This document shows positions 55,250-64,000 of a stretch of DNA of 64,000 bases, in pieces (positions within the stretch are counted from its first letter, which is position 1; each line of letters opens with the position of its first letter). Location: positions 124,001 to 188,000 of the forward strand of contig JADGDU010000002.1 of NCBI GenBank assembly GCA_016744705.1, read 5' to 3'. Under the pieces are notes generated by a model. The model made no database searches, was not told where the DNA came from, and was given only the letters and a program-made list of their open reading frames with translations. This DNA comes from Candidatus Krumholzibacteriia bacterium (GTDB taxonomy: Bacteria; Krumholzibacteriota; Krumholzibacteriia; LZORAL124-64-63). Made by a program: the position numbers and the translations under genes.

Positions 55250-56149
55250 CTACCGATACATGGACTTCACGTCACCCCAGTTAGCACTGTCGGTGGACAC
55301 AGGAGCATCGATGTTCACGATGGCCTCGCAACCAGCAGCCTGGAAGGTATCCAAAACCAGGTAATAAGTACCCGTGAAGGTAGCCTCGAAGTTGATGATT
55401 TCCTGAGCACCGGAACAGCAATTGTCCGAGCAAGCCAGGCTTTCACCCGAAGCGCAGTCACCCATGATGTACATGGAGATGTCGCAGGGGCCATCCATGG
55501 TGACGGAGAAGTTCTCGCCAGCATTCAGGTCTACGGCATACACAGCATCGCCACCGGGCAAGTTCCAGGAGAAGCAATCGCTGTCGTATTCGTCCGTGTA
55601 TGTGCTCAGGTCTACACTGAAAGCAGTGCCAGGAGCGTTCTGAATGTTCACTGCGTCTTCACAGGTTTCGCCACCGGCAAAGGCAGGAGCTGGTTCAGCC
55701 ACAGGCTCACAGGTGGTGGTCAGCACGAAGAAATCTTCGGCACCGTTGTAGCCGTCAACAACAAAGTAGTAAGTACCAGGACCGGCGATGGTGGTCACCA
55801 AGGTGTTGCCATAGCCCAGGCAGTTGGCTTCTTCGCAACCGTCGAGGAAGAAGATGTCCAAATCTTCAGCCATACCATGGATCAGGCCGTTGACGACATA
55901 TTCGCCATCCAGAACCAATTCAAAGACAGCTTCGCCAGCAAGTTCAGGCCAACCAACACAGGAGTAGGCTTCCACGTTGTTGGGCAAGTCGATATTGTTA
56001 GTATTGATGGATTCGTTGAGACCGATGGGAATGGCATTTGAACAATCCAGGGCACCGCGGGTACCAGCAACGGGATTGGGCTTATCTTTGGCCATGGCCA
56101 TGGACGCCATCAGGGTGATTGCAAGTAGGACGATAGCAAATTTCTTCAT
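55250..56149 (-). CDS. Secreted protein with two PPC-like domains and WGDVKSMYR tail
   Basis: The ATG at 56149 (GGAG seven bases upstream) opens signal peptide KKFAIVLLAITLMASMAMA; the frame extends further up without an RBS. Two related domains follow, each like a pre-peptidase C-terminal domain: residues ~35-130 (VEAYSCVGWPELAGEAVFELVLDGE, PGTYYFVVDGYNG) and ~155-280 (DSDCFSWNLPGGDAVYAVDLNAGE, FTGTYYLVLDTF). Cys pairs (CVGWP, DGCEEANC, GDCASGESLACSDNCC) suggest disulfides. The chain ends SANWGDVKSMYR. PPC domains often bind collagen-like or surface partners in secreted hydrolases; here no catalytic domain is attached. Confidence 0.8.
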   Translation of the reverse strand: MKKFAIVLLAITLMASMAMAKDKPNPVAGTRGALDCSNAIPIGLNESINTNNIDLPNNVEAYSCVGWPELAGEAVFELVLDGEYVVNGLIHGMAEDLDIFFLDGCEEANCLGYGNTLVTTIAGPGTYYFVVDGYNGAEDFFVLTTTCEPVAEPAPAFAGGETCEDAVNIQNAPGTAFSVDLSTYTDEYDSDCFSWNLPGGDAVYAVDLNAGENFSVTMDGPCDISMYIMGDCASGESLACSDNCCSGAQEIINFEATFTGTYYLVLDTFQAAGCEAIVNIDAPVSTDSANWGDVKSMYR

Positions 56150-56508
56150 TTTAATTCTCCAGTACCAGAATGTTGTCAGAGCACGAGGTTGATTGGCAAT
56201 CCGCTCGTTTCTCTCCAAACGCCATACCAAGCAGGCGATAAAGAGAATAAAACGGCCAAATAAATGTTGATGCCATCAGTTCAGCCAGCTAGTGTCAATA
56301 AGCCCCTGACGTGACTTGAGGAATACTATCACTATATGGGGTTGACTGTCAAGTGTCATTGTGACACAATAGAGTCACGAAAAAGAGTCACCATAATTCA
56401 AGTATTTTACTGCATATACATATTTGGACCGGCAGAGACAAATCTGTTGGGCCAATAAAGGGAAGTCGGATACTCTTGTTCAATCACCAAAACCAAGGTC
56501 CGGAAAAA
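56150..56508. other. Intergenic region with the first twin promoter
   Basis: Divergent space between the PPC-domain gene and the 406-residue protein gene. The supported element is the promoter/operator at 56342-56370. Another partial match, GTGTCAATAAG...GACGTGAC around 56292-56317, may be a diverged half-site pair. The ~130-base leader after the promoter shows no clear hairpin. Confidence 0.5.
56342..56370 (+). promoter_or_regulatory. Promoter with operator palindrome inside the spacer (copy 1)
   Basis: TTGACT (56342-56347), a 17-base spacer and CACAAT (56365-56370). The palindrome GTGTCATTGTGACAC (56353-56367) fills the spacer and overlaps the -10, so a bound protein would block RNA polymerase. 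A near-identical arrangement occurs at 60047-60075. Confidence 0.7.
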
Positions 56509-57729
56509 ATGCAACGCTTTGGCAGCCCGGAAGCGATCCTCGATGTTATTCATCAAGTCAGGCAAACCCTGGTGCAATTGCTGGAGTCTGCCCATCTGCA
56601 TCCGACCAAAGGTCGCGAGACTGCACGATCCCTCCAGATTGACCGTAACCTGGTTTGGAGAGTAACCAGAATCGCCAAAGCGGAAGACATCCTCTCTGCC
56701 ATTGGAGACATTCCCACCGCGTCCCAGGTGGAAAAAATTTGCGTGGCCTGCGAACGGTTGGGCGCCTCACCCACCACCGTCCAGGCGGCCCGCATGGCCA
56801 TCATCGAATTTGAACAGGTGGTCGAAGAGTGCGCCGGCAATCGGGAATATTTTGAGGCCATGGTTTCAGGGCTTCAAGTGGACGATGTGACCCAGAGACA
56901 GGAAAGCACCCGCAAGATGACATTCCTGGGTAACCTGGCTCTCTGGGGTGTTCAAGCCCGCGTCAATTTCAAGACCATGATTTATGTGCCGGGGGATGCA
57001 CCCAATGTCATCGACTGCATTCGGATTGCTGGCCTGGTTGACTTTAAAAGATCGCGGCAGCGCAATTGGCCCATCCACCGGGTGGCAGCTTATGATGACG
57101 CCGGGTCCGTCATCAGCATCAAATCTGTGCCCATTTTACCAGACGACAATCTTCCCCCTGGCCTGCCCTTGCTGAAACCATTCTGCTCGGGCTCCCATCT
57201 GGAAATCGTCCCGGTCAAAAGAAGCTACGGCACCCGATACGATCTCGGCTCCGGTCCTTTTGGCAACCAGGGCACTTTGACCTACCTATTCGCCGACCGG
57301 CTGGTCCATGCCCACGAAACCTTCCGGACCACCGACCGAGGCGACGACCGCTATCTGGCCTCCATGAACGATCTGGCCACCCCGTCCGAACTGGTGATGC
57401 ATGACATCTTCATCCACCGTGATCTAAAGCTGGATGCCACTCCGGAAGTTTTACTTCTGGACCGATTGTCTACCTCTCGCGGATACCAGCACGATGAAGT
57501 TGAGGCCGACCGCATGCCTCTCTCCACCCACATTCTGAATGTTTCAGCCGGGCCCTTGAGTAGCTCACTCAAGCAGTATCCAGAGTATGCGAAGGCTCTG
57601 CAGTATGTCCTTAAAAATCAGGGTATCGACGGCAACGATCTTCATGGCCACCGGTTCACCATGACCTTCCCGCCGGTGCCTTCAGCCGTGGTCATGCGCT
57701 TGCCACTTCCGGAGCATCCCCAAAAGTAG
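56509..57729 (+). CDS. Uncharacterised 406-residue protein, possible regulator
   Basis: The ATG at 56509 is preferred to a TTG 33 bases upstream, though both have only fair ribosome sites. No signal peptide, so cytoplasmic. Residues ~20-95 are helical and may hold a helix-turn-helix (GRETARSLQIDRNLVWRVTRIAK, then IPTASQVEKICVACERLGAS), the sort of N terminus seen in transcriptional regulators. The remaining ~300 residues (MTFLGNLALWGVQARVNFKTMIYVPGD, GTLTYLFADRLVHAHETFR, ATPSELVMHDIFIHRDLK) are unrecognised. It is expressed from a promoter with an internal palindrome also found upstream of the C25 peptidase gene, so it may be the regulator that binds it; this is inference. Confidence 0.7.
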   Translation: MQRFGSPEAILDVIHQVRQTLVQLLESAHLHPTKGRETARSLQIDRNLVWRVTRIAKAEDILSAIGDIPTASQVEKICVACERLGASPTTVQAARMAIIEFEQVVEECAGNREYFEAMVSGLQVDDVTQRQESTRKMTFLGNLALWGVQARVNFKTMIYVPGDAPNVIDCIRIAGLVDFKRSRQRNWPIHRVAAYDDAGSVISIKSVPILPDDNLPPGLPLLKPFCSGSHLEIVPVKRSYGTRYDLGSGPFGNQGTLTYLFADRLVHAHETFRTTDRGDDRYLASMNDLATPSELVMHDIFIHRDLKLDATPEVLLLDRLSTSRGYQHDEVEADRMPLSTHILNVSAGPLSSSLKQYPEYAKALQYVLKNQGIDGNDLHGHRFTMTFPPVPSAVVMRLPLPEHPQK

Positions 57730-57809
57730 GATCAGGCTCGAGCACCCGGTTGAGCCTCAATTCCTACTGTTTTGATGGCTGTTCCCCAAAACGTCATTAA
57801 ACTGGGGGC

Positions 57810-58532
57810 ATGATAAATTCAAAATTTCGATTCCAAAATCACAGACCAGCATCACCCATCCACACGAAGGCTATGCTGGCTCTTGGTCTGGTGGTCCTGT
57901 TTGGTGCCATCTGGCCTGCTTCCACCTGGGCAGGACCTCTCGCCTTGCCCGAGAGTGAAAAATCCAGTTTCTCCGCCACACCCACCTGATCTGGCTGACC
58001 CGGTGAGGGTGCACCGCTCCGTGGGGGCGGTCTTCAAGCTAACTGGATGTTCTCAGCCCGGTATGTGGATACCGATGTTGAACGTGCGCGGTGGCGCTTC
58101 ACCGCTAACTATCGAGTGGTGAAAAATCTCCAGGTTGGGGTGGAATTTAATGCCACCATCGGAGAAATCAGCCCTTTGGCCACCTTGTTCGTTGTGTCAG
58201 AAACCAAACACCGTCCCGCTCTGTTCTTCGGGACAAGTTCCGACCGCATTGGCTCCCCCGAGGGCACCCAGTCCTACTACGCCACCACCAGTAAATACCT
58301 ACCCAGCACCGGCACCACAGGATACTTCAGTCTCAATTATTCTGAATGGGATGACGGTATCAATATCCCGTTCGGATTCACCCAGGAGATCAGCCAGGGA
58401 TTTGCCGCTCGCTACATGTATGATGGCGAAAGATCCCACGCACTGGTTGACCATTACCGGGATAGTCTTGGCATCAGCCTTATGTGGGTTTGGTTGGAAG
58501 AGTTTGGGGTGGCCTTCCACGGCGGGTTCTGA
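57810..58532 (+). pseudogene. Outer-membrane-type beta-barrel gene disrupted by two compensating frameshifts
   Basis: From ATG 57810 (or 57873) a signal peptide is encoded (LALGLVVLFGAIWPASTWAG). In the same frame two TGA codons occur at 57987 and 57996. Between about 57983 and 58036 the +1 frame instead reads sensibly (DLADPVRVHRSVGAVF), after which the original frame resumes with NWMFSARYVDTDVERARWRFTANYRVVKNLQVGVEFN and continues for ~160 residues as alternating strands, ending AFHGGF with terminal Phe. Two indels of opposite sign, real or from sequencing, explain this. The intact protein would be an outer-membrane barrel of about 215 residues. Confidence 0.6.
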
Positions 58533-58554
58533 GCCCGTAAATTCGGTGGTGCCT

Positions 58555-59843
58555 CTAAAATTGTGTCTGGCTCCGACCCGCTTTGCCCGATATGATGAAG
58601 GTGGCCGGGACCTCAAACGAATTGATGCGTGTATAAAACGGAGGGTCCATAAGCACTGTGGCAAAAACTTCCCACCGATAAACTGCAGAACCCGGTTCTA
58701 CCCCAATGGGACTGACAAACTCATAAAAAGTATCTGTTGTCGTGGTTGCAAAATAGAACCCTGCATCAGATTTCAACTCAACTTCATATCGCTCAGCCCC
58801 AGGAATTTCTGTCCAAACTAACGACGTTAAAGGATGCGATACCTGCGCGCCCCGCGTTGGATGTATCGGCAAAACCGCTGGAGTCACTGCCAGGTCCCCC
58901 AGCTCAATAGTCTGCCCCGCGATGACCTCCAACATGGGTGTGCCACCTGGGCGCCAACCATCATCCGGCAGCAAGCCTGGCCGTACAGCATACCAGCCCT
59001 GCTCAAGATGCAAATCGAAAGTTCCGTCGGCCCTTGAAAGCATCGAACCACCGGATACCGCAGTTTTGTCAGGATCAGGAACCGTGTCCAAATCTGCCAG
59101 GATGGTGAGAGTGGCCATGACCATCACCCCTGATTGGAGAAGGCCATCATCGACGATGCGCCCCTGGATAAGACCGGTCTGTTCCACCGGCAATCCGCCC
59201 CCAGGCCAATCACCGAACCTTCCGGATAGAATGATCGTATGGGCCAGGCGGGAAGAGAATAGCTTCCATCAGCACTGCTCAAAGCAGCCACCAAACCTGA
59301 GTTGTTGGTCAAATACCGAACCGAATTTCCAGCCTCACCGTATCCGGTGGACAGAACCCAGGCACCGGCCAGGGGTGCACCTGAATGAGCATCAGTCACG
59401 CGACCTTCGATGCGGTAAGTAGCATCAGCGGTATGATCCGAAGGTTCCATAAGCAGGTCTACCGTGGCGATGGAGCCTTGGTTGATGTGAACCCGGGCTT
59501 CGTGCCACTCCACTAAAAGGTGATGCTCATCAAGAGCATAAATGAGATAGGAACCGGCGGGCAAATCGTTCAAACCAAATTCGCCTTCGTCATCAGTTTC
59601 TGTCACCTGAACCACCGCAAACTCATCGGTCACAACAAAAACCGTGGCGCCGGCCACAGGGCCGTCAGTAGAAATTTCGGTGATGGCTCCCTGTAATGAG
59701 CCTAATTTATCTTCCGGTGTATCTTCCGGGGCAGAGGAATTATCACTACAGGAGACCAACAACAACAGGAGAGTCAAACTTAGCAACAAGGCTCCAAAAG
59801 ATTGACTGGATTTCAACAAATTACTAACCGAAAAGACACGCAT
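58555..59843 (-). pseudogene. Lipoprotein with carboxypeptidase-regulatory-like domains, split by a frameshift
   Basis: The 5' part (59843 down to ~59203) starts behind GAGGA with lipobox LLLVSC (Cys32) and has two carboxypeptidase-regulatory-like folds (GSLQGAITEISTDGPVAGATVFVV, then YRIEGRVTDAHSGAPLAGAWVLS). The 3' part (to 58555) continues in another frame with LPVEQTGLIQGRIVDDGLLQSG and a fibronectin-like segment (LTSLVWTEIPGAERYEVEL). The junction is a run of five G on the - strand (59202-59198); a sixth G would join them as IGLGGGLPVEQ. A homopolymer deletion in nature or in sequencing is the simplest explanation. The two halves overlap in reading by 70 bases. Confidence 0.7.
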
Positions 59844-60046
59844 TCCAATTCCTCTATCTGTCTATGATCCCTGCCAATTTGTGTTTGGGCTCCCCTATAT
59901 CAAAAGCCCCACAGGCCTCCTGACGTAAAGCTCTAGGATGAAGGGTGGCCATTGGACAAGACAATAACAAGAGAGAAGTCTTCAGGTTGGACGGGACAAA
60001 CAGGCTACTTTTGTCTTTCCAGAGCCAGAACAACAGGAAGGCACTG

Positions 60047-60075
60047 TTGACTTTTCTGTGTCATTGTGACAGAAT
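60047..60075 (+). promoter_or_regulatory. Promoter with operator palindrome inside the spacer (copy 2)
   Basis: TTGACT (60047-60052), a 17-base spacer and CAGAAT (60070-60075). GTGTCATTGTGACA (60058-60071) sits in the same place as in copy 1. It drives the C25 peptidase gene 45 bases downstream. Confidence 0.7.
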
Positions 60076-60119
60076 CAAAGTCTAGTCTTTCCAAAAATTC
60101 CCCAACCCACCGAGGGCTT

Positions 60120-63100
60120 ATGCAATCCAGGAACAGTCTCCCCAAAATGTCCATCCAACCCAACCGCTGGATGATCATAGCCTTAGCTTTGGCTTTGAAC
60201 CTGACTGGCCTTTCTGTTGTCTGGGCTCAAACGGCCCCTAAAACCCACACATACAATGATGCCTGGGGTCCCGCCGGGCTTTCCATCAGTCGCCAAACTG
60301 GTGACCGCCTGGTCTTCAATTTCTCCCTCACTCATTGGGACATGGACCTGGCTGACGTTGACGGGAAACAGGCCAACGTGGTGCGCATGCCTGGCGTCTT
60401 ATTGCCCAACGATGCCGGCGCGCCCGACTTGCCTGGTATCAGCCACTATCTGGCATTGCCCAACGGTTCAGGCGCTGTAGCCAAAATTTTGGATTACCGA
60501 ACCGAAGTTTTTCACGGTGTGGATTTGGCCCCGGCGCCGGAAATCCCCCTGGACACCCAAAAGGGTCCCCTCGTTTATGCGAAAAACAGAGGAATCTATT
60601 CAGAGGATAAAGACTACCCCCTAGAGCCTTTTCAAGTGGGAACAATCGCCCCCATTCGTGGCGTAGAAGCAGCCATGATTGGCGTCACACCCTTCCAGTA
60701 TAACCCCGTGCAAAAGACATTAACCGTTTACCGTGACCTCAAACTGGAAGTGGTTTTTGAGGGTGGCGACGGCACCTTCGGAGAGGCCCGACTGCGCAAC
60801 CCATGGTTCGACCCCATTCTTCACAACCTCTTCCTCAACAGCAGCTCTTTGCCCACCATGGAAAATTCACAGAGCCTGGCCAAAGCAGGCCTTCGCACAC
60901 CCGATTTCGAGTACGTGATCATCACTCCAGCCGCCCCTGAATTTCAAGCCTGGGCCGACACTTTGCGGCGCTTCCGTGCCGAGCAAGGCATCCATACCGG
61001 CGTATTCACCACCGAGGAAATCGGAGGCAACAACGCCACGGCCATCGAAAATTTCATCGATGACGCCTATGCCAACTGGGACCTGCCGCCGGTGGCCGTT
61101 TTGTTGATGGGTGACCATGGCGGCAGCAGCACCCAGGTGATGGCTCCCACCTACGATTCTTACTGTATTTCGGACAACATCTACGCCGACATCAGTGGCA
61201 ACCACATGCCCGACCTGGTGCTGGCAAGAATGGCCGCCGCCAATGCCTACGACTTAGAAACTTATGTGCACAAGGCTATGGATTACGAAAACAATCCTCC
61301 CACCAACGCCGACTTTTATGGCCAACCCATCATTGCCGGTGGATGGCAAACGGATCGCTGGTTCGTGCTTTGCGATGAAGTGGTGCACGGGTTTATGACC
61401 AACGAACTGGGCAAAACACCCACCCGCGAATACGCCATCTATGAAGGCGAACCCAACGTCTGGTCCAACGCCACCAACACTGCCACCGTGCTGGAACATT
61501 ATGGGCCCGACGGTCTGGGTTATCTGCCAGCCACTCCCGACCATCTGACAGACTGGGGAGCCAATGCCACCCGCTTGAACAGCGATATCAACAACGGTGC
61601 TTTCATGTTGTTGCACCGCGATCATGGCAACGTCGATGGCTGGGGCGAGCCCGACTACACCAACACCGATCTGAGCGGACTCAACAACGACGAACTGCCT
61701 TTCGTTTTTTCCATCAACTGTTTCACCGGAAAATTTGATGATGCTGAAGAAAGCTTCGCCGAAGCCTTCATGCGCCACGACCAGGGAGCTCTGGGTCTGA
61801 TCGCCGCCACCGAAGAATCTTTTTCCTTCGTCAATGACACCTATGTCTGGGGAATGATCGATTATATTTGGCCCGATTTTGATCCCAGTTTTGGCAACCC
61901 CGGAAACCATTCCTTCCTCCCAGCTTTTGCCAATGTATCAGGAAAGTATTTCCTGCAGAGCAGCAGCTGGCCCTACAACACCGAGCACAAGGAAGTGACC
62001 TACTACCTTTTCCATCACCACGGAGACGCCTTCACTCGCGTCATTTCCGAAGTGCCCACCGCCCTGAACGTGGTCCATGGTGCCAGCTTGATCTCCGGGT
62101 ATGAACAATTCGAAGTGACTGCTGATGCCGGTGCCATGGTGGGCCTTTCAGTGGATGGCCAATTGCTCAATGCGGTCATTGCCGATGGCACCCCCATGTT
62201 CATCGACATTCCCGGCCAGATTCCCGGCCAAAACCTGATCGTCACCGTCACCCAGCAAAACCACCTGCGCTACCGGCAACAGGTACCCATCGTTCCGGCC
62301 AATGGATCCTTCGTGGTTTTTGACCACCTTCTCATCAACGACTCAGCAGCCAACGGAAATGGCAACCTGGATTTTGCCGAAGAGGTCACCCTGTCCGTCG
62401 CTCTCCACAACGTTGGTTTGGAAATGGCCGTGGGTGCTTCTGCCGTCATCAGCAGCGACGACCCCTACCTCACCATTTTGGATGACACCCAGATTTATGG
62501 AGACATTCCAGCCGATGGTTTCCTCACCGTGGATGACGGTTTCCGGGTGCGCCTGGCGGCCAATGTCCCCGACGGGCACCCTGTACCGGTCAGCCTGGTG
62601 GCCACGGATGCCGACTCAACCTACCTCAGCGGTTTCCAGCTCATAGCCCACGCGCCACAACTGAAATTGGTGGAATATGCCATCCTCGATGACCCCGACA
62701 GCGATGGCGTTCTTGATCCCGGAGAGGAAGCCACTCTCCAGATGGTTCTAACCAATGAAGGCACCGCCTCAGCCGTCAACCTGAGTCCTTCCCTGAGCAG
62801 CCTGAGCCCTCATGTGGTGGTCAGTCCTGCCAGTTTCTTGCATCCTGTGCTGGCAGCTGGCGAGTCCCTGACCCTGGACTGGACCGTCACCGCCACCCCC
62901 ACAGCCCCCATCGGCGAAGAAGCTGAATTCCAAATGGCCGTAGCTGCCGACAACTTCAGTTATGCGGAGAACTTCAGCCTCACTCTGGGCCTGAGTTTTG
63001 AAGATTTTGAATCGGGCACTCTCTTGAGGTACCCATGGGTCTTAACTGGCGATGAGCCGTGGGAAATCACAGAGCTTCTCCCCGGTGAGGGCGTTTACAG

Positions 63101-64000
63101 TGCCCGCAGCGGATTCATTTCCGACAACCAGGAATCGGCAATGGCCGTGACCGTGGATGTGGTCACCGCCGGGGAAATTTCCTTCCTGGCCAAAGTCAGC
63201 TGCGAAGGCAGTTGGGATTACATGCGCTTCTACATTGATAACACCGCATTGGGCCAGTGGTCAGGAAACTTCGGCTGGGAAGAAGTATCCTTTCCCGTGA
63301 CCTCGGGCACCCACACTTTCAAGTGGTCCTTTTCCAAGGACAATTCCAACGCCGCCGGCCTGGACTGTGGCTTGCTCGACTCCATCGTTTTCCCGGCCAT
63401 CACTGCTCCTCTGCAGCCCGCCATGGTAGTGAACCCCGGAAGTCTCAATATCTCTTTGAACAAACCAGATGCCGAGACTCATACACTAACCCTGGCCAAC
63501 AACGGCGAGGGCGAATTGAACTACCAGATGGCCGTGTATCTGGATGAAACGCCCCAGACTGCAGTGCCCAACCAACGCTTCAAAAAAGACCAATCCGACA
63601 ACCGGGCTGGCCTTATTGCCAGCCGGAATACCGGTGGTCCCGATGCTTTTGGATATATCTGGCGCGACAGCGACGAAACAGGTGGTCCCACTTACGACTG
63701 GGTGGAAATCAACGCCATCGGAACCGAAGCCGGGACCGGCGATGATGCCATCCTCGGCCCATTCGCCCTGGGTTTTGAATTCCCCTATTACGGCGTCATG
63801 CAGGATGAGATCCGCATCTGCTCCAACGGATGGCTCAGCTTCACCTCCACCTCAACATCCTACAACAACCAGGGAATCCCCAACCAAGCAGAGCCCAACG
63901 ATTTGCTGGCTGTTTTCTGGGACGACCTCAATGCCAATGCCGGTGGCAAACTTTATTATTACAACGACGTGGCCAACGAACGTTTCATCGTGGAGTTTGA
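60120..64000 (+). CDS. C25-family (gingipain-like) secreted cysteine peptidase, 3' end outside the window
   Basis: The ATG at 60120 follows GAGGG; signal peptide WMIIALALALNLTGLSVVWA. A propeptide-like region (~40-260) leads to the peptidase domain: YVIITPAAPEFQAWADTLRRFRAEQGI, YANWDLPPVAVLLMGDHGG, DLVLARMAAANAYDLETYV. The catalytic dyad is readable as His502 in HRDHGN and Cys534 in INCFTGKFDD, as in gingipains (Arg/Lys-specific endopeptidases; the specificity here is unknown). After ~700 come Ig-like and dockerin-like repeats (LDDPDSDGVLDPGEEATL), a discoidin-like part and a choice-of-anchor segment (VVNPGSLNISLNKPDAET). The frame is open to the window end. A C-terminal sorting domain is expected beyond it. 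Confidence 0.85.
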   Translation, partial: MQSRNSLPKMSIQPNRWMIIALALALNLTGLSVVWAQTAPKTHTYNDAWGPAGLSISRQTGDRLVFNFSLTHWDMDLADVDGKQANVVRMPGVLLPNDAGAPDLPGISHYLALPNGSGAVAKILDYRTEVFHGVDLAPAPEIPLDTQKGPLVYAKNRGIYSEDKDYPLEPFQVGTIAPIRGVEAAMIGVTPFQYNPVQKTLTVYRDLKLEVVFEGGDGTFGEARLRNPWFDPILHNLFLNSSSLPTMENSQSLAKAGLRTPDFEYVIITPAAPEFQAWADTLRRFRAEQGIHTGVFTTEEIGGNNATAIENFIDDAYANWDLPPVAVLLMGDHGGSSTQVMAPTYDSYCISDNIYADISGNHMPDLVLARMAAANAYDLETYVHKAMDYENNPPTNADFYGQPIIAGGWQTDRWFVLCDEVVHGFMTNELGKTPTREYAIYEGEPNVWSNATNTATVLEHYGPDGLGYLPATPDHLTDWGANATRLNSDINNGAFMLLHRDHGNVDGWGEPDYTNTDLSGLNNDELPFVFSINCFTGKFDDAEESFAEAFMRHDQGALGLIAATEESFSFVNDTYVWGMIDYIWPDFDPSFGNPGNHSFLPAFANVSGKYFLQSSSWPYNTEHKEVTYYLFHHHGDAFTRVISEVPTALNVVHGASLISGYEQFEVTADAGAMVGLSVDGQLLNAVIADGTPMFIDIPGQIPGQNLIVTVTQQNHLRYRQQVPIVPANGSFVVFDHLLINDSAANGNGNLDFAEEVTLSVALHNVGLEMAVGASAVISSDDPYLTILDDTQIYGDIPADGFLTVDDGFRVRLAANVPDGHPVPVSLVATDADSTYLSGFQLIAHAPQLKLVEYAILDDPDSDGVLDPGEEATLQMVLTNEGTASAVNLSPSLSSLSPHVVVSPASFLHPVLAAGESLTLDWTVTATPTAPIGEEAEFQMAVAADNFSYAENFSLTLGLSFEDFESGTLLRYPWVLTGDEPWEITELLPGEGVYSARSGFISDNQESAMAVTVDVVTAGEISFLAKVSCEGSWDYMRFYIDNTALGQWSGNFGWEEVSFPVTSGTHTFKWSFSKDNSNAAGLDCGLLDSIVFPAITAPLQPAMVVNPGSLNISLNKPDAETHTLTLANNGEGELNYQMAVYLDETPQTAVPNQRFKKDQSDNRAGLIASRNTGGPDAFGYIWRDSDETGGPTYDWVEINAIGTEAGTGDDAILGPFALGFEFPYYGVMQDEIRICSNGWLSFTSTSTSYNNQGIPNQAEPNDLLAVFWDDLNANAGGKLYYYNDVANERFIVEF

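Overview
The window reads as chromosome of a Gram-negative bacterium from the FCB-type lineages (for example Krumholzibacteriota, Eisenbacteria or Zixibacteria relatives). This is inferred from gene content, not from a marker gene. Six secreted proteins end in the same FlgD-like C-terminal module: a YPNPFNP start, a VYDLKGRxV core, a WxG turn, an SGVYxxRL stretch and a final basic residue. Lipoproteins, LVIVD and BNR beta-propellers, outer-membrane barrels and a gingipain-type C25 peptidase are also typical of these lineages. No rRNA, tRNA, CRISPR array, insertion sequence or prophage was recognised.

Layout. 0-9.7 kb holds secreted and lipid-anchored proteins on the + strand: two tandem LVIVD propeller paralogs, a five-repeat lipoprotein ending in an FGE-sulfatase fold, and a small lipoprotein. 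9.8-14.6 kb (-) holds an S9 prolyl oligopeptidase, an Ig-like lipoprotein and a YgjV-like membrane protein. 14.6-19.9 kb (-) is one tight zinc/manganese-uptake operon: a small His/Cys membrane protein, a His-rich propeller lipoprotein resembling the chaperone AztD, a His-rich outer-membrane barrel, a binding protein, an ATPase and a permease. 19.9-21.2 kb has two divergent phosphoribosyltransferase paralogs. 21.2-28 kb has three large secreted propeller proteins.

28-35.7 kb is a four-gene stress operon (PrkA kinase, YeaH/DUF444, SpoVR, second PrkA-like protein) behind a near-consensus sigma-54 promoter. 35.7-38.6 kb (-) has an ECF sigma factor with a membrane partner, and galE. 39-43.3 kb has a small secreted protein, a malic enzyme-phosphotransacetylase fusion and an MscS-type channel. 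43.5-46.9 kb has a propeller gene interrupted by an in-frame TGA, a barrel protein and an HNH endonuclease. 47-53.8 kb has a sodium:solute symporter, msrA, hypA with a His-rich metal permease, a secreted protein and guaA.

53.8-64 kb again holds exported proteins. Two genes here are interrupted by frameshifts. The last gene, a C25 peptidase, runs off the window.

The most notable regulatory signals are the sigma-54 promoter of the kinase operon and a pair of near-identical promoters (56.35 and 60.05 kb). Each of the pair carries the palindrome GTGTCATTGTGACA inside its spacer, which links an uncharacterised 406-residue protein to the C25 peptidase gene. Three small secreted proteins share a C-terminal tail of the form (W/G)xx-hydrophobic-K-xx-YR, which may be a second sorting or processing signal beside the FlgD-like module.
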